This document shows positions 36,995 to 46,680 of a stretch of DNA of 64,000 nt, in pieces (position 1 is the stretch's first letter; each line of letters opens with the position of its first letter). Below the pieces are notes generated by a model. It saw only the letters and a program-made list of their open reading frames with translations, had not been told where the DNA came from and did not search any database. Source of the stretch: Streptomyces sp. NRRL F-2664 (GTDB lineage: Bacteria; Actinomycetota; Actinomycetes; Streptomycetales; Streptomycetaceae); NCBI RefSeq assembly GCF_000719345.1, contig NZ_JOFX01000035.1, positions 1-64,000 of the forward strand. The letters run 5' to 3'. The translations under genes were made by a program, and so were the position numbers.

Positions 36995-37663
36995 CGCGCG
37001 ACGGGTGCGGACGAGGAAGTCCTCCACCCGGGCACGGTCCGGCTCCTCCGGCAGGGGAGTGCCGGCCAGGGCCCCGTCCGTCTCCTCCTGCAGCGCGGTC
37101 ATCCAGGCGTCCACCTCGTCCCAGGACAGCTCACCGCGGCGCACCGCGAGGAGGCGGTCGCGGTACGGGCCCGCGTGGACGTCCAGGACCCCCGTGCGCA
37201 GCAGGTCGCGGCAGGACAGCAGCAGCCGCAGCAGGTGCATGGCGTGCTTCCAGCGCGGCGCCCCGTGGACGCGGACGTCCGCGACGAGCTTGCCGTGCTG
37301 GGAGGCCGCGTACCGGCCGAAGCTGGTGTGGGCGCGGCGGGACAGGAAGGCCCCGCGCAGCGCGAGCAGTTCCTCGCCGACCGGTGTGAGGTGGTCCACC
37401 AGGGGGGAGTGCAGGCACTCCAGGATGTTCGGGTTGGCCCGCAGGGCGAGTTCGCAGAAGCGTTCCAGCTCCCAGGAGAACTCCTCCTCCCGGGGCCCCT
37501 CGACGTGGCGGGGCGGCTTCTCCAACCGCCAGAACAGCGGGGTCGGCGCGAGATAGACCCCGCGCAGGTCGGTGTCGCTGGTCTCCGTCGCGAGCCCGAA
37601 CGCCCGGGAACCCATCACGCACCGGTAGACCGTGTGGTCCCGTACCAGCGTCAGATCGTCCAT
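36983..37663 (-). CDS. Polymerase-beta-type nucleotidyltransferase (convergent paralogue)
   Basis: A 226-residue protein of the same family as its convergent neighbour. Its motif is the canonical form GSRAFGLATETSDTDLRG (18-35), with Asp30 and Asp32. The middle part (FCELALRANPNILECLHSPLV, then SFGRYAASQHGKLVADVRVHG and KHAMHLLRLLLSCRDLL) parallels the other copy. The ATG at 37663 gives a complete N-terminus. The tail-to-tail overlap of 12 bp with the operon copy suggests a tight functional pair, or an antisense constraint between them. The substrate is unknown. Confidence 0.82.
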   Translation of the reverse strand: MDDLTLVRDHTVYRCVMGSRAFGLATETSDTDLRGVYLAPTPLFWRLEKPPRHVEGPREEEFSWELERFCELALRANPNILECLHSPLVDHLTPVGEELLALRGAFLSRRAHTSFGRYAASQHGKLVADVRVHGAPRWKHAMHLLRLLLSCRDLLRTGVLDVHAGPYRDRLLAVRRGELSWDEVDAWMTALQEETDGALAGTPLPEEPDRARVEDFLVRTRRASAV

Positions 37664-37741
37664 CCCGGAAGCCTACGACGGCGCACGCCCGCCCTGCCGA
37701 GCTGTTTTCGCAGGCCGGCAGGGCGGCGAGCACCGCTCCCG

Positions 37742-38227
37742 CTACGCGAGCGTGATGTTGCCGTCCGCCGCGACCGTGATCTTCTTCTCGGCCAGCCCCT
37801 TGGTGGCCGGCCCCTTGATCACCGCACCGTCGGTGGCCTTGAACTCGCTGTTGTGGCAGGGGCAGTCGATCGTGTTGTCCTCCACCTTGGTCACCAGGCA
37901 GCCCTGGTGGGGGCAGACCGCGGTGAAGCAGCGGAAGGAGCCCTTCGTGGGCTGCGTGATGACGAGCTTCTCCTCCTTGAGGACCTTGCCGCCGCCCACG
38001 GGTACGTCCGCCGCCTTGGCGATGGCCTTCCCGCCGGCCGCGCCGCCCGCCGAGGGCGTCGCGGCCGGTGCGGAGCCGGGCGGCGGGGTGGCGGCGCCGT
38101 TCGGCTCGCCGGACGCGGTGTTCCCGCCGTCGCCGCCACCACCGCAGGCGGTGAGCGCACCGCCGGCCAGGGCGGCGGCGCCGGCCACCAGTACCTTGCG
38201 CCGGACGGTCTGCGTGGGATCGCTCAT
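37742..38227 (-). CDS. Rieske (2Fe-2S) lipoprotein
   Basis: A 161-residue secreted protein. The N-terminus RRKVLVAGAAALAGGALTAC carries a twin-arginine signal and a lipobox with Cys28, so it is a Tat-exported lipoprotein. A Gly/Pro/Ala linker follows (30-70). The Rieske fold has cluster ligands Cys105, His107, Cys122 and His125, with Cys110 and Cys124 placed for the usual disulfide. It probably passes electrons at the outer membrane face. No partner gene is adjacent. GAGGAGAG upstream supports the MSDP start. Confidence 0.9.
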   Translation of the reverse strand: MSDPTQTVRRKVLVAGAAALAGGALTACGGGGDGGNTASGEPNGAATPPPGSAPAATPSAGGAAGGKAIAKAADVPVGGGKVLKEEKLVITQPTKGSFRCFTAVCPHQGCLVTKVEDNTIDCPCHNSEFKATDGAVIKGPATKGLAEKKITVAADGNITLA

Positions 38228-38309
38228 CAGTCTCTCCTCGCTGTGTGGCGGATCGGCGTGCAGCATCCTGACGTGCGGCGGGCCCCAGGAGAAGCCTGCC
38301 GCGCCCGAA

Positions 38310-38651
38310 TCACGAGCTTCGCTGCCACGGTGCCAGTGAGGCGGGTGCGCCAGGTGTGCGTACGACCTCCCACACGCGGATCACGGCGTCCCGGTTCAGC
38401 GGACCGAAAACATGGGGGAAACGGTCGCCGGAATCACCTTCCCGGCGGACCTCCGCGGTCAGCACGTCCTCGTCGAGCTCGACCGCGAGCAGGGTCCCCG
38501 GCTGTGCGCGGTAGTGCGCGTCGGCGATGCCCAGGGCCGTCGCACGGTCCGCCGAGCAGTGCACGAACCCCTCGGAGTCCAGCGACGGCGGGGCGTACGG
38601 GCGCTCCGGCGCGGCGGTCCAGTCGGCGAGCGGGACGATGTGGAAGATCAT
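38310..38651 (-). CDS. DUF952 family protein
   Basis: A 113-residue protein matching the DUF952 layout: IFHIVPLADW at the start, then EGFVHCSADRATALGIADAHY and a C-terminal FPHVFGPLNRDAVIRVWEV. The fold is related to glutathione-S-transferase-like or ADP-ribosyltransferase-like small domains in some accounts, but the function is not established. It is upstream of the Rieske gene on the same strand with an 82-bp gap. Confidence 0.85.
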   Translation of the reverse strand: MIFHIVPLADWTAAPERPYAPPSLDSEGFVHCSADRATALGIADAHYRAQPGTLLAVELDEDVLTAEVRREGDSGDRFPHVFGPLNRDAVIRVWEVVRTPGAPASLAPWQRSS

Positions 38652-38817
38652 GCCGATCGTTCTACCGCAGGGGGGCGGTGCCGGGGGGAGGAAGCACCGG
38701 ACCGTCGTCCGTGCGCGGGCCCGGCCGCCGTCCCACAGGGCGGTCGGCCGGGTCCCCGTTGCGTACCGTCTGGCTACCCTGAGTCAGAACCTGTCGTCAC
38801 GTACCCGTGGAGCCCCC

Positions 38818-39906
38818 GTGAGAACCGCCGTCGTCATCGGAACCGGACTGATCGGCACCTCCGCCGCGCTCGCGCTCACGGCCCGCGGGGTCACCGTGCA
38901 CCTCGCCGACCATGACCCCGACCGGGTCCGCACGGCCGCCGCCCTCGGAGCCGGCACCGACGAGCCCCCGCAGGAGCAGGTCGACCTGGCGATCGTCGCC
39001 GTCCCGCCCGCCCACGTGGCCGCGACCCTGGCCGACCTGATGGGCCGCGGCGCGGCCCGCGCCTACGTCGACGTGGCCAGCGTCAAGGGCGGGCCGCGGC
39101 GGGAACTGGCCGCCCTCGGCGTCGACGCCACCGCCTACATCGGCACGCACCCGATGGCGGGCAAGGAGCAGTCGGGGCCGCTCGCCGCGACCGCCGACCT
39201 CTTCGAGGGACGGCCCTGGGTGCTCACCCCGACCCGTGACACCGACCACGAGGTGCTCAACCTCGCCCTGGAACTCGTCGCCCTGTCCCGCGCCGTGCCG
39301 GTGGTGATGGACGCGGACGCGCACGACCGGGCCGTCGCCCTCGTCTCGCACACCCCGCAGCTCGTCTCCAGCATGGTCGCCGCCCGCCTGGAAGAGGCCG
39401 ACGAGAGCGCCGTACGGCTCTGCGGGCAGGGCATCCGCGACGTGACGCGGATCGCGGCCTCCGACCCGCGGATGTGGGTGGAGATCCTCTCCGCCAATCC
39501 GGGGCCGGTCGCCGACGTCCTCGCCGGGATCGCGGCGGACCTGGAGGAGACCGTCGACGCGCTGCGCAGCCTGCAGTCCGCCGACGTCGAGAAGCGGCGC
39601 GGCGGGGCCGCGGGCATCGAGGACGTCCTGCGCCGCGGCAACGCCGGCCGGGTCCGCGTCCCGGGCAAGCACGGAGCGGCACCCACGGTCTACGAGACGG
39701 TGGCCGTCCTCATCAGCGACCAGCCGGGCGAGCTGGCGCGGATCTTCGCCGACGCGGGCCGTGCCGGGGTCAACATCGAGGACGTGCGGATCGAGCACGC
39801 CACGGGCCAGCAGGCCGGTCTGGTCCAGCTCATGGTGGAGCCGCGGTCCGTGGCCGGGCTCACCGCCGAGCTGCGGGAACGGGGCTGGGCGCTGCGCAGC
39901 CGGTAG
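38818..39906 (+). CDS. tyrA: Prephenate dehydrogenase
   Basis: A 362-residue enzyme of tyrosine synthesis that converts prephenate to 4-hydroxyphenylpyruvate with NAD(P). The Rossmann loop VVIGTGLIGTSAALAL is at the N-terminus, IGTHPMAGKEQSGP contains the substrate-binding His, and HTPQLVSSMVAA follows. An ACT domain for feedback control spans ~285-360 (VAVLISDQPGELARIFADAG). The GTG has GGAG 5 nt upstream. It lies before cmk, as in many actinobacteria. Confidence 0.92.
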   Translation: MRTAVVIGTGLIGTSAALALTARGVTVHLADHDPDRVRTAAALGAGTDEPPQEQVDLAIVAVPPAHVAATLADLMGRGAARAYVDVASVKGGPRRELAALGVDATAYIGTHPMAGKEQSGPLAATADLFEGRPWVLTPTRDTDHEVLNLALELVALSRAVPVVMDADAHDRAVALVSHTPQLVSSMVAARLEEADESAVRLCGQGIRDVTRIAASDPRMWVEILSANPGPVADVLAGIAADLEETVDALRSLQSADVEKRRGGAAGIEDVLRRGNAGRVRVPGKHGAAPTVYETVAVLISDQPGELARIFADAGRAGVNIEDVRIEHATGQQAGLVQLMVEPRSVAGLTAELRERGWALRSR

Positions 39907-40012
39907 CCGGAAAGCGCGGGCGGGGCCGGGGGGTGCCGGGGCCCGGTAACCTTGGAGAGGGGCGCTTTGCCGCGCCCGGACACGTACGCGCAACCAGGAA
40001 GGTGCCCGCACC

Positions 40013-40720
40013 GTGGAAACCGCCGCTCCGTCCGCCGTGATCGTCGCCATCGACGGTCCCTCCGGCACGGGCAAGTCCAGCACCTCCAAGGCCGTGGCCG
40101 CCAAGCTCGGGCTGCGCTACCTGGACACCGGTGCCCAGTACCGGGCCATCACCTGGTGGATGATCTCCAACGGGGTCGACACCGACGACGCGCAGGCCGT
40201 CGCCGTCGCCGCCGGCAAGCCCACCATCGTGTCCGGCACCGACCCGGCCGCCCCCACCATCACCGTGGACGGCCTCGACGCCGCAGCTCCCATCCGCACC
40301 CAGGAGGTCACCTCCAGGGTCAGCGCCGTCAGCGCCGTCCCCGAGGTGCGCACGCTGATCACCGAGCTCCAGCGCTCCATCGCCGCCGAGGCGGCCCGGG
40401 ACGCGGACGGGATCGTCGTCGAGGGCCGGGACATCGGCACCACCGTCCTGCCCGACGCCGACCTCAAGATCTTCCTGACGGCCTCCGCCGAGGCGCGCGC
40501 CGCCCGGCGCAGCGGCGAGCTCCGCGGCAAGGAGGCCGCCGACCTCGCGGCCACCAAGGCCGCGCTGATCAAGCGCGACGCCGCCGACTCCGGTCGCAAG
40601 ACCTCGCCGCTGGCCAAGGCCGACGACGCCGTCGAGGTGGACACCACCGAGCTCACGCTCGACCAGGTGATCGAGTGCGTCGTCACCCTCGTCGAGGAGA
40701 AGCGGGCGGTCCGCACGTGA
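40013..40720 (+). CDS. cmk: Cytidylate kinase
   Basis: A 235-residue kinase phosphorylating CMP and dCMP. The P-loop GPSGTGKSS is at 15-23, the NMP-binding region includes LGLRYLDTGAQYRAITW, and the conserved VVEGRDIGTTVLPDADLKIFL is intact. AGGAAGG at 39996-40002 precedes the GTG by 10 nt. It shares a 4-bp GTGA overlap with the acyltransferase gene. In mycobacteria cmk follows rluB directly; here 7 kb including the NAD operon separates them. Confidence 0.95.
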   Translation: METAAPSAVIVAIDGPSGTGKSSTSKAVAAKLGLRYLDTGAQYRAITWWMISNGVDTDDAQAVAVAAGKPTIVSGTDPAAPTITVDGLDAAAPIRTQEVTSRVSAVSAVPEVRTLITELQRSIAAEAARDADGIVVEGRDIGTTVLPDADLKIFLTASAEARAARRSGELRGKEAADLAATKAALIKRDAADSGRKTSPLAKADDAVEVDTTELTLDQVIECVVTLVEEKRAVRT

Positions 40721-41364
40721 GCCGAACGCCCTCCCTCAAGGGTGCGGCGGTCGGCAGGCGCATCGGCATCGGCCTCATGTACGGGCTGTGGAAGCCGCGC
40801 GTCCTGGGCGCCTGGAAGGTGCCCGCCTCGGGCCCCGTCATCCTCGCCGTGAACCACACGCACAACATAGACGGCCCCATGGTGATGGGCACCGCGCCCC
40901 GCCCCCTGCACTTCCTGATCAAGAAGGAAGCGTACGTGGGCCCGCTCGGCCCCTTCCTGGACGGCATCGGACAGGTCAAGGTCGACCGCTCCGGCGCCGA
41001 CCGGGCGGCGATAGGCCGCGCCCTCGCCGTGCTCGACCAGGGCGGGGCCCTCGGGATCTTCCCCGAGGGCACCAGGGGCGAGGGCGACTTCGCCTCGCTG
41101 CGCGCGGGCCTCGCGTACTTCGCGGTCCGCAGCGGCGCGCCCATCGTGCCCGTCGCCGTCCTCGGCAGCGCCGAGGACCGTGGCAGGCTGGTCCCCGGGC
41201 TGCCACCCTTCAAGAGCCGGGTCGACGTCGTCTTCGGCTCGGCCTTCGACGCCGGGGACGGCAGTGGCCGCCGTACCCGTACCGCGCTGGACCTGGCCAC
41301 CGTACGCATCCAGGACCGGCTGACCGCCCACCTGGCCGACGCCAAGCGCCTGACCGGGCGCTGA
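40717..41364 (+). CDS. 1-acyl-sn-glycerol-3-phosphate acyltransferase-like protein (PlsC family)
   Basis: A 215-residue membrane-associated acyltransferase. Motif I NHTHNIDG carries the H-x4-D pair, motif III is GIFPEGTRG, and GAPIVPVAVLGS is motif IV-like. PlsC enzymes add the second acyl chain to lysophosphatidic acid. The gene is coupled to cmk and precedes der, an order shared with other actinobacteria, so it may be an essential lipid gene. Other lyso-lipid acceptors are possible. Confidence 0.9.
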   Translation: MSRTPSLKGAAVGRRIGIGLMYGLWKPRVLGAWKVPASGPVILAVNHTHNIDGPMVMGTAPRPLHFLIKKEAYVGPLGPFLDGIGQVKVDRSGADRAAIGRALAVLDQGGALGIFPEGTRGEGDFASLRAGLAYFAVRSGAPIVPVAVLGSAEDRGRLVPGLPPFKSRVDVVFGSAFDAGDGSGRRTRTALDLATVRIQDRLTAHLADAKRLTGR

Positions 41365-41439
41365 GCGAGACTTGACCCAGTAGTGGAACCGCGCTGCGCG
41401 GGCACCACCGATCACCACGAACGACGAGGAACGGACTTC

Positions 41440-42903
41440 ATGAACGACCAGCACGACCACGGAGCGCTTGGCGATGCCGAGTACGCGGAGTTCATGGAGC
41501 TCGCCGCGGAAGAGGGCTTCGACCTCGAAGAGGTCGAAGGTGCCATCGAGGAGGCGGGCCACGGCCCACTGCCCGTCCTCGCCGTCGTGGGCCGCCCCAA
41601 CGTCGGCAAGTCGACCCTGGTGAACCGCATCATCGGCCGCCGCGAGGCGGTCGTCGAGGACAAGCCCGGCGTCACCCGCGACCGCGTCACCTACGAGGCC
41701 GAATGGGCCGGCCGGCGCTTCAAGGTCGTCGACACCGGCGGCTGGGAGCAGGACGTCCTCGGCATCGACGCGGCCGTCGCCGCCCAGGCCGAGTACGCCA
41801 TCGAGACCGCCGACGCGGTCGTCTTCGTCGTGGACGCCAAGGTCGGCGCCACCGACAGCGACGAGGCCGTCGTCAAGCTGCTCCGCAAGGCGAAGAAGCC
41901 CGTCGTCCTGTGCGCCAACAAGGTCGACGGCCAGAGCGGCGAGGCCGACGCGGCCTCCCTGTGGTCCCTGGGCCTCGGCATGCCGCACCCCGTCTCCTCG
42001 CTGCACGGCCGCGGCACCGGCGACATGCTCGACGCCGTCCTCGACGTCCTGCCCGAGGCCCCCGAGCAGACCTTCGGCGGGGTCGCGCCGGGCGGCCCGC
42101 GCCGCATCGCGCTCATCGGCCGCCCGAACGTCGGCAAGTCCTCGCTGCTCAACAAGGTCGCGAAGGAGAACCGGGTCGTCGTCAACGAGCTGGCCGGCAC
42201 CACCCGCGACCCGGTCGACGAGCTCATCGAGCTCGGTGGCGTCACCTGGAAGTTCGTCGACACCGCCGGCATCCGCAAGAAGGTCCACCTCCAGCAGGGA
42301 GCCGACTACTACGCCTCGCTGCGCACCGCGGCGGCCGTGGAGAAGGCCGAGGTGGCCGTCATCCTGATCGACACCACCGAGACCATCAGCGTCCAGGACC
42401 AGCGCATCATCACCATGGCCGTCGATGCCGGCCGCGCGATCGTGATCGCCTACAACAAGTGGGACGAGCTCGACGAGGAGCGCCGCTACTACCTCGAGCG
42501 CGAGATCGAGACCGAGATGCAGCAGGTCTCCTGGGCCCCCCGCGTGAACGTCTCCGCGCTCACCGGCCGCCACATGGAGAAGCTGGTCCCGGCGATCGAG
42601 ACCGCCCTCGCCGGCTGGGAGACGCGCGTCCCCACCGGCCGGCTGAACGCCTTCCTCGGCGAGGTCGTCGCCGCCCACCCGCACCCGATCCGCGGCGGCA
42701 AGCAGCCCCGCATCCTGTTCGGTACCCAGGCGGGGAGCAAGCCGCCGCGGTTCGTCCTGTTCGCCTCGGGCTTCCTGGAGCACGGTTACCGGCGCTTCAT
42801 CGAGCGCCGCCTGCGCGAGGAGTTCGGCTTCGAGGGCACCCCGATCCACATGTCGGTGCGGGTGCGCGAGAAGCGCGGCGCCCAGTACAAGAAGAAGAAG
42901 TAG
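41440..42903 (+). CDS. der: Ribosome-assembly GTPase Der
   Basis: A 487-residue protein with two tandem GTPase domains acting in 50S assembly. The first G1 motif GRPNVGKST is at 51-59 and the second begins at 227. A C-terminal KH-like domain ends in [16 protein letters not shown] ~45-residue acidic N-terminal extension precedes the first G domain, as is usual in Streptomyces. The ATG at 41440 has GAGGA 9 nt upstream; an upstream in-frame ATG at 41383 has none. Confidence 0.95.
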   Translation: MNDQHDHGALGDAEYAEFMELAAEEGFDLEEVEGAIEEAGHGPLPVLAVVGRPNVGKSTLVNRIIGRREAVVEDKPGVTRDRVTYEAEWAGRRFKVVDTGGWEQDVLGIDAAVAAQAEYAIETADAVVFVVDAKVGATDSDEAVVKLLRKAKKPVVLCANKVDGQSGEADAASLWSLGLGMPHPVSSLHGRGTGDMLDAVLDVLPEAPEQTFGGVAPGGPRRIALIGRPNVGKSSLLNKVAKENRVVVNELAGTTRDPVDELIELGGVTWKFVDTAGIRKKVHLQQGADYYASLRTAAAVEKAEVAVILIDTTETISVQDQRIITMAVDAGRAIVIAYNKWDELDEERRYYLEREIETEMQQVSWAPRVNVSALTGRHMEKLVPAIETALAGWETRVPTGRLNAFLGEVVAAHPHPIRGGKQPRILFGTQAGSKPPRFVLFASGFLEHGYRRFIERRLREEFGFEGTPIHMSVRVREKRGAQYKKKK

Positions 42904-42919
42904 CAGCGGCGGTCCGGGG

Positions 42920-43363
42920 TCAGTAGCCCCGGCGCGGAGCGGGCGGCAGGGCCGCCGGGATGTGCGTCATCCCGGTCTGGTGCTGCCGCCCTTCGGCGTA
43001 TCCGGAGCCTCCGGCGTAGGAGTAGGCGGGCTGGCTCTGGGGCTGCGTCGGGGACGGGGCCTGCGGGCCGCAGGAGGGCTGCCAGCCGTCCGCCCGCTGC
43101 CACGCGGGACTGGAACCGCTCCAGCCGCCGGCGTACGAGCCGACCGTGTAGCCGCCCCCGTAGGAGAAGGCCGTGAAGCCGAGGTCCTCCTCGCCCGTAC
43201 GGTCTCCCGGCAGGGCCCGGAAGGCGCGCAGGTACTCCGAGTACAGCGTGTCGTAGATCGGGGTGTGCGAGACGGCCGGGGAGCTGTCCCGCTCCCGTAC
43301 GGGACGCATGGCGGGGACGGTGCTCGGATGGGACGGGGCGCGGGAGGAGTCGTATGGATGCAC
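42920..43363 (-). CDS. Conserved-looking hypothetical protein, Gly/Tyr/Ser-rich
   Basis: A 147-residue protein with no recognisable domain. The first third has an ordered-looking stretch (SHTPIYDTLYSEYLRAFRALPGDR). The rest is rich in Gly, Ser, Tyr, Gln and Pro (FTAFSYGGGYTVGSYAGG), probably disordered. It converges on der with a 16-bp gap and no clear terminator. Codon use is normal for this genome, which supports a real gene. No function can be offered. Confidence 0.65.
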   Translation of the reverse strand: MHPYDSSRAPSHPSTVPAMRPVRERDSSPAVSHTPIYDTLYSEYLRAFRALPGDRTGEEDLGFTAFSYGGGYTVGSYAGGWSGSSPAWQRADGWQPSCGPQAPSPTQPQSQPAYSYAGGSGYAEGRQHQTGMTHIPAALPPAPRRGY

Positions 43364-43518
43364 GTATCAGCCAACGAAACCGGCGCGCTGCGGATGCGGG
43401 GTGACGGGGGAGGAAACACAGATCGCCGGGGGTGTGCGGGACGGACCGCACACCCCCGGCGCACGCCGCCCGGCCCCCTCCACGGGGGCCGGGCGGACGC
43501 TCTCGGTACCGCTCCGGA

Positions 43519-44334
43519 TCAGGCGCCGGGCGTCCCCGCCAGCGGCATCGCGGCGGCCACGAGCTTGCCCGCGGCGGCAGCCTTGTCCAACGCGTCACGC
43601 AGCAGGTCCTCGCGCGGCTGCTGGCCGATGGAGCCCACCGGGGCGGCGTAGAGGAGCACGCGCTGGGTCTTCTGGACCGCCGTGCGCCAGCCGTCGGTGA
43701 CCGACAGCGCCTGGTGCGCCTGCCACCAGGCGACCTGGCCGCCGCCCTCGGTGCCCGGCTGCAGCACGGCGTGCAGCTGACCGGCGGCGAGCAGGACCGA
43801 CCAGCCGCCGAGGAGGGTGGGCAGCTCGGACGTGTCGGTCACCGGGATGAAGCCCTGCTCGATCAGCAGCGGCAGGAAGTCGTCCCCGGGGCCGTCGCTG
43901 CCCGGACGGGCGATGGGCGCGGTCGGCTCGACGACCAGGGCGGGGTGCAGTTCGCCGCCGATCAGCACCAGGCCGCTGGTGATGCCGAGGACGGCCTGGC
44001 CGCCGGGCACGTTCTGCGGCGCGGCCGCGGCCCCCGCGTCCGTGACGGAGGCCGGGCTGTCGCCGGTGATGCTGCGGACCGCGCCCTGGAGCTGCTCCTC
44101 GGAGACGGAGACGACCTGCGAGGGGATGCAGGCGGCGTGGGCGAAGGCGAGGACGGCGGTCTCCTCGCCGACGAACAGCACCGTGCTGGTGCGCTCGTTC
44201 TCCGGGTCGCCCGGGGTGCGGCAGGAGGTGCAGTCGTAACTGCGCGGCGCGTCGTCGCCGACGAGCAGCCTGTCGGCTTCTTCGTCGCCGATCTCGGCAC
44301 GTACCTCATCACTGACGTCGAGCATGCGCGGCAC
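43519..44334 (-). CDS. Hypothetical protein with N-terminal Cys-x2-Cys
   Basis: A 271-residue soluble protein not recognised with confidence. The GTG at 44334 was chosen because GAGGAG lies 7 nt upstream; the ATG at 44325 would be 16 nt away. Residues ~30-40 have DCTSCRTPGD, a possible metal site. The rest contains FAHAACIPSQVV and, at the C-terminal side, GGWSVLLAAGQLHAVLQPG and VAWWQAHQALSVTDGWRTAVQ. It is divergent from the Rpf-like gene. No signal peptide is seen. Confidence 0.72.
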   Translation of the reverse strand: MPRMLDVSDEVRAEIGDEEADRLLVGDDAPRSYDCTSCRTPGDPENERTSTVLFVGEETAVLAFAHAACIPSQVVSVSEEQLQGAVRSITGDSPASVTDAGAAAAPQNVPGGQAVLGITSGLVLIGGELHPALVVEPTAPIARPGSDGPGDDFLPLLIEQGFIPVTDTSELPTLLGGWSVLLAAGQLHAVLQPGTEGGGQVAWWQAHQALSVTDGWRTAVQKTQRVLLYAAPVGSIGQQPREDLLRDALDKAAAAGKLVAAAMPLAGTPGA

Positions 44335-44486
44335 GGGATGGCTCCTCGGCATAGGTGCGGGTCCGGGAGGCTCCCGGCTCGCCGGGCACAACGCGGGAGC
44401 CGCTGCCGGGGTCACGCCATTTGAGGGAACGGATTCGAACCGGGCGCCCGGAAGGGTGAACCGTGCGACCGGGGCTTCACATGTGT

Positions 44487-44517
44487 GGCAACTGGTGTCG
44501 CGTTGTGCGCAGTTGCC
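44487..44517. promoter_or_regulatory. Spaced inverted repeat before the Rpf-like gene
   Basis: GGCAACT (44487-44493) and AGTTGCC (44511-44517) form 7-bp arms 17 nt apart, about 100 bp upstream of the promoter. It could be an operator. No c-di-AMP riboswitch of the type that controls other rpf genes is visible in this 295-bp gap. Confidence 0.25.
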
Positions 44518-44617
44518 GGTCGGGTGTGGCCGTTTGGGGGCGGGGGTCGGTCGGCCGACCGGGTGGGGCGCGGCGCCGTGCCGCGTGGCGGCCCCGGGAG
44601 CGGGGGCGCGTGCTGCG

Positions 44618-45355
<738 letters not shown>

Positions 45356-45417
45356 CCGGCGGAGGGGGCCCTACTGGCTGCCCCTCGCGCGGCGCGGTCC
45401 GCTGGCAGACTCGGGGG

Positions 45418-46398
45418 ATGCTCGAGACCTCCGCACGGCTGCTGCGCCTGCTCTCCCTGCTCCAGGCCCACCGCGAATGGACCGGGGCCGACCTCGCCGA
45501 CCGGCTCGGCGTCACCGCCCGTACCGTCCGCCGCGACGTCGACCGGCTGCGGGAGCTGGGGTACCCGGTGAACGCAAGTCCCGGGACCGGCGGCGGCTAC
45601 CAGCTGGGAGCGGGGGCCGAGCTGCCGCCGCTGCTGCTGGACGACGACGAGGCCGTCGCCGTCGCCGTCGGCCTGCGCACCGCCGCGGGCAACGGCGTCG
45701 AGGGGATCGGGGAGGCCTCCGTACGGGCCCTCGCGAAGCTGGAGCAGGTCCTGCCGTCCCGGCTGCGCCGGAGGGTGTCCGCCCTCAACGAGTTCACCGT
45801 GCCGATGCTGCGCGGGGCCCAGCGGTCCACCGTGGACGCCTCGGTGCTGACCGAGCTGGCCTCGGTCTGCCGGGATGCCGAGCGGCTGCGCTTCGGGTAC
45901 CGCGACCACGGTGGCAGCGTCAGCCGCCGCACGGTCGAACCGCACCGGCTCGTCTGCACGGAACGGCGCTGGTACCTGGTCGCCTGGGACCTGGACCGGG
46001 AGGCGTGGCGGACCTTCCGCGCCGACCGGATCGAGCCCAGGCCGCCCCACGGACCGCGGTTCACCCCGCGCCGGCCTCCGGCCGAGGACCTCGCCGCCTA
46101 CGTCTCCGAGGGCGTGTCCCAGTGGGTGTACGCCGCCCGCGCCGTGGTCCGGCTGCAGATCTCCGAACAGGAGGCGGCCCAGATCATCGGGCCGAGCGAC
46201 GGAGTGCTGGAGCCGGTCGACGCGCACACCTGCCTGCTGCGCACCGGCGCCGTGAACCTGGACGTCCTGGTGATTCACATCATGCTGCTCGGCTGTGAGT
46301 TCGAAGTGGTCGAGCCGCCCGAGCTCGGCGACCGGCTGAGAGCCCTGAGAGATCTCCTGGGGCGGGCCGTGGCGGCCGGAGACGTGAAGGAAATGTAG
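45418..46398 (+). CDS. WYL-domain transcriptional regulator
   Basis: A 326-residue regulator. The N-terminal winged helix (WTGADLADRLGVTARTVRRDVDRLRELG in outline, residues ~20-50) binds DNA. The WYL ligand domain spans ~140-225 (FGYRDHGG, HRLVCTERRWYLVAWD and FRADRI), followed by a C-terminal extension. A CAGACT box with a 6-nt gap precedes the ATG, suggesting a leaderless mRNA. WYL proteins often sense nucleic-acid-type ligands in phage defence or DNA damage. The target of this one is unknown. Confidence 0.9.
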   Translation: MLETSARLLRLLSLLQAHREWTGADLADRLGVTARTVRRDVDRLRELGYPVNASPGTGGGYQLGAGAELPPLLLDDDEAVAVAVGLRTAAGNGVEGIGEASVRALAKLEQVLPSRLRRRVSALNEFTVPMLRGAQRSTVDASVLTELASVCRDAERLRFGYRDHGGSVSRRTVEPHRLVCTERRWYLVAWDLDREAWRTFRADRIEPRPPHGPRFTPRRPPAEDLAAYVSEGVSQWVYAARAVVRLQISEQEAAQIIGPSDGVLEPVDAHTCLLRTGAVNLDVLVIHIMLLGCEFEVVEPPELGDRLRALRDLLGRAVAAGDVKEM

Positions 46399-46601
46399 CG
46401 GACCTGAGGGGGATTCAGCCGGCCCTGCCCGGCGGGACCGTGGAAATGCCCTGCGGCAATTCTGCGCTTCTCGACGGAAATTCGAATACGCCTGCACCCC
46501 GGGCGTGTCGCGGCCCGGAAAGCAATTGGCCGCTGTAGATATTCTGTGACACAAGCGTGACCCGGGACGGACGAACGTCCGGGCGCGGCGCTGACGAACG
46601 C

Positions 46602-46638
46602 CGAAGGCGGGCCGGGTCGATGACCCGGCCCGCCTTCG
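46602..46638. terminator. Bidirectional terminator between WYL and PAP2 genes
   Basis: A 17-bp perfect stem (46602-46618 with 46622-46638) with loop GAT. The 282-bp gap around it holds no other feature. Confidence 0.85.
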
Positions 46639-46680
46639 CGGTGCGGGGGTGGGTGGTGCGTACCGCCCCCGCCGCCGCCG

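Noticed and set aside
44425..44460. GGTTCGAATCC on the minus strand, like a tRNA T-loop
   Set aside because: Only three stem pairs form around it, and no anticodon arm, D-arm or acceptor stem is present nearby.
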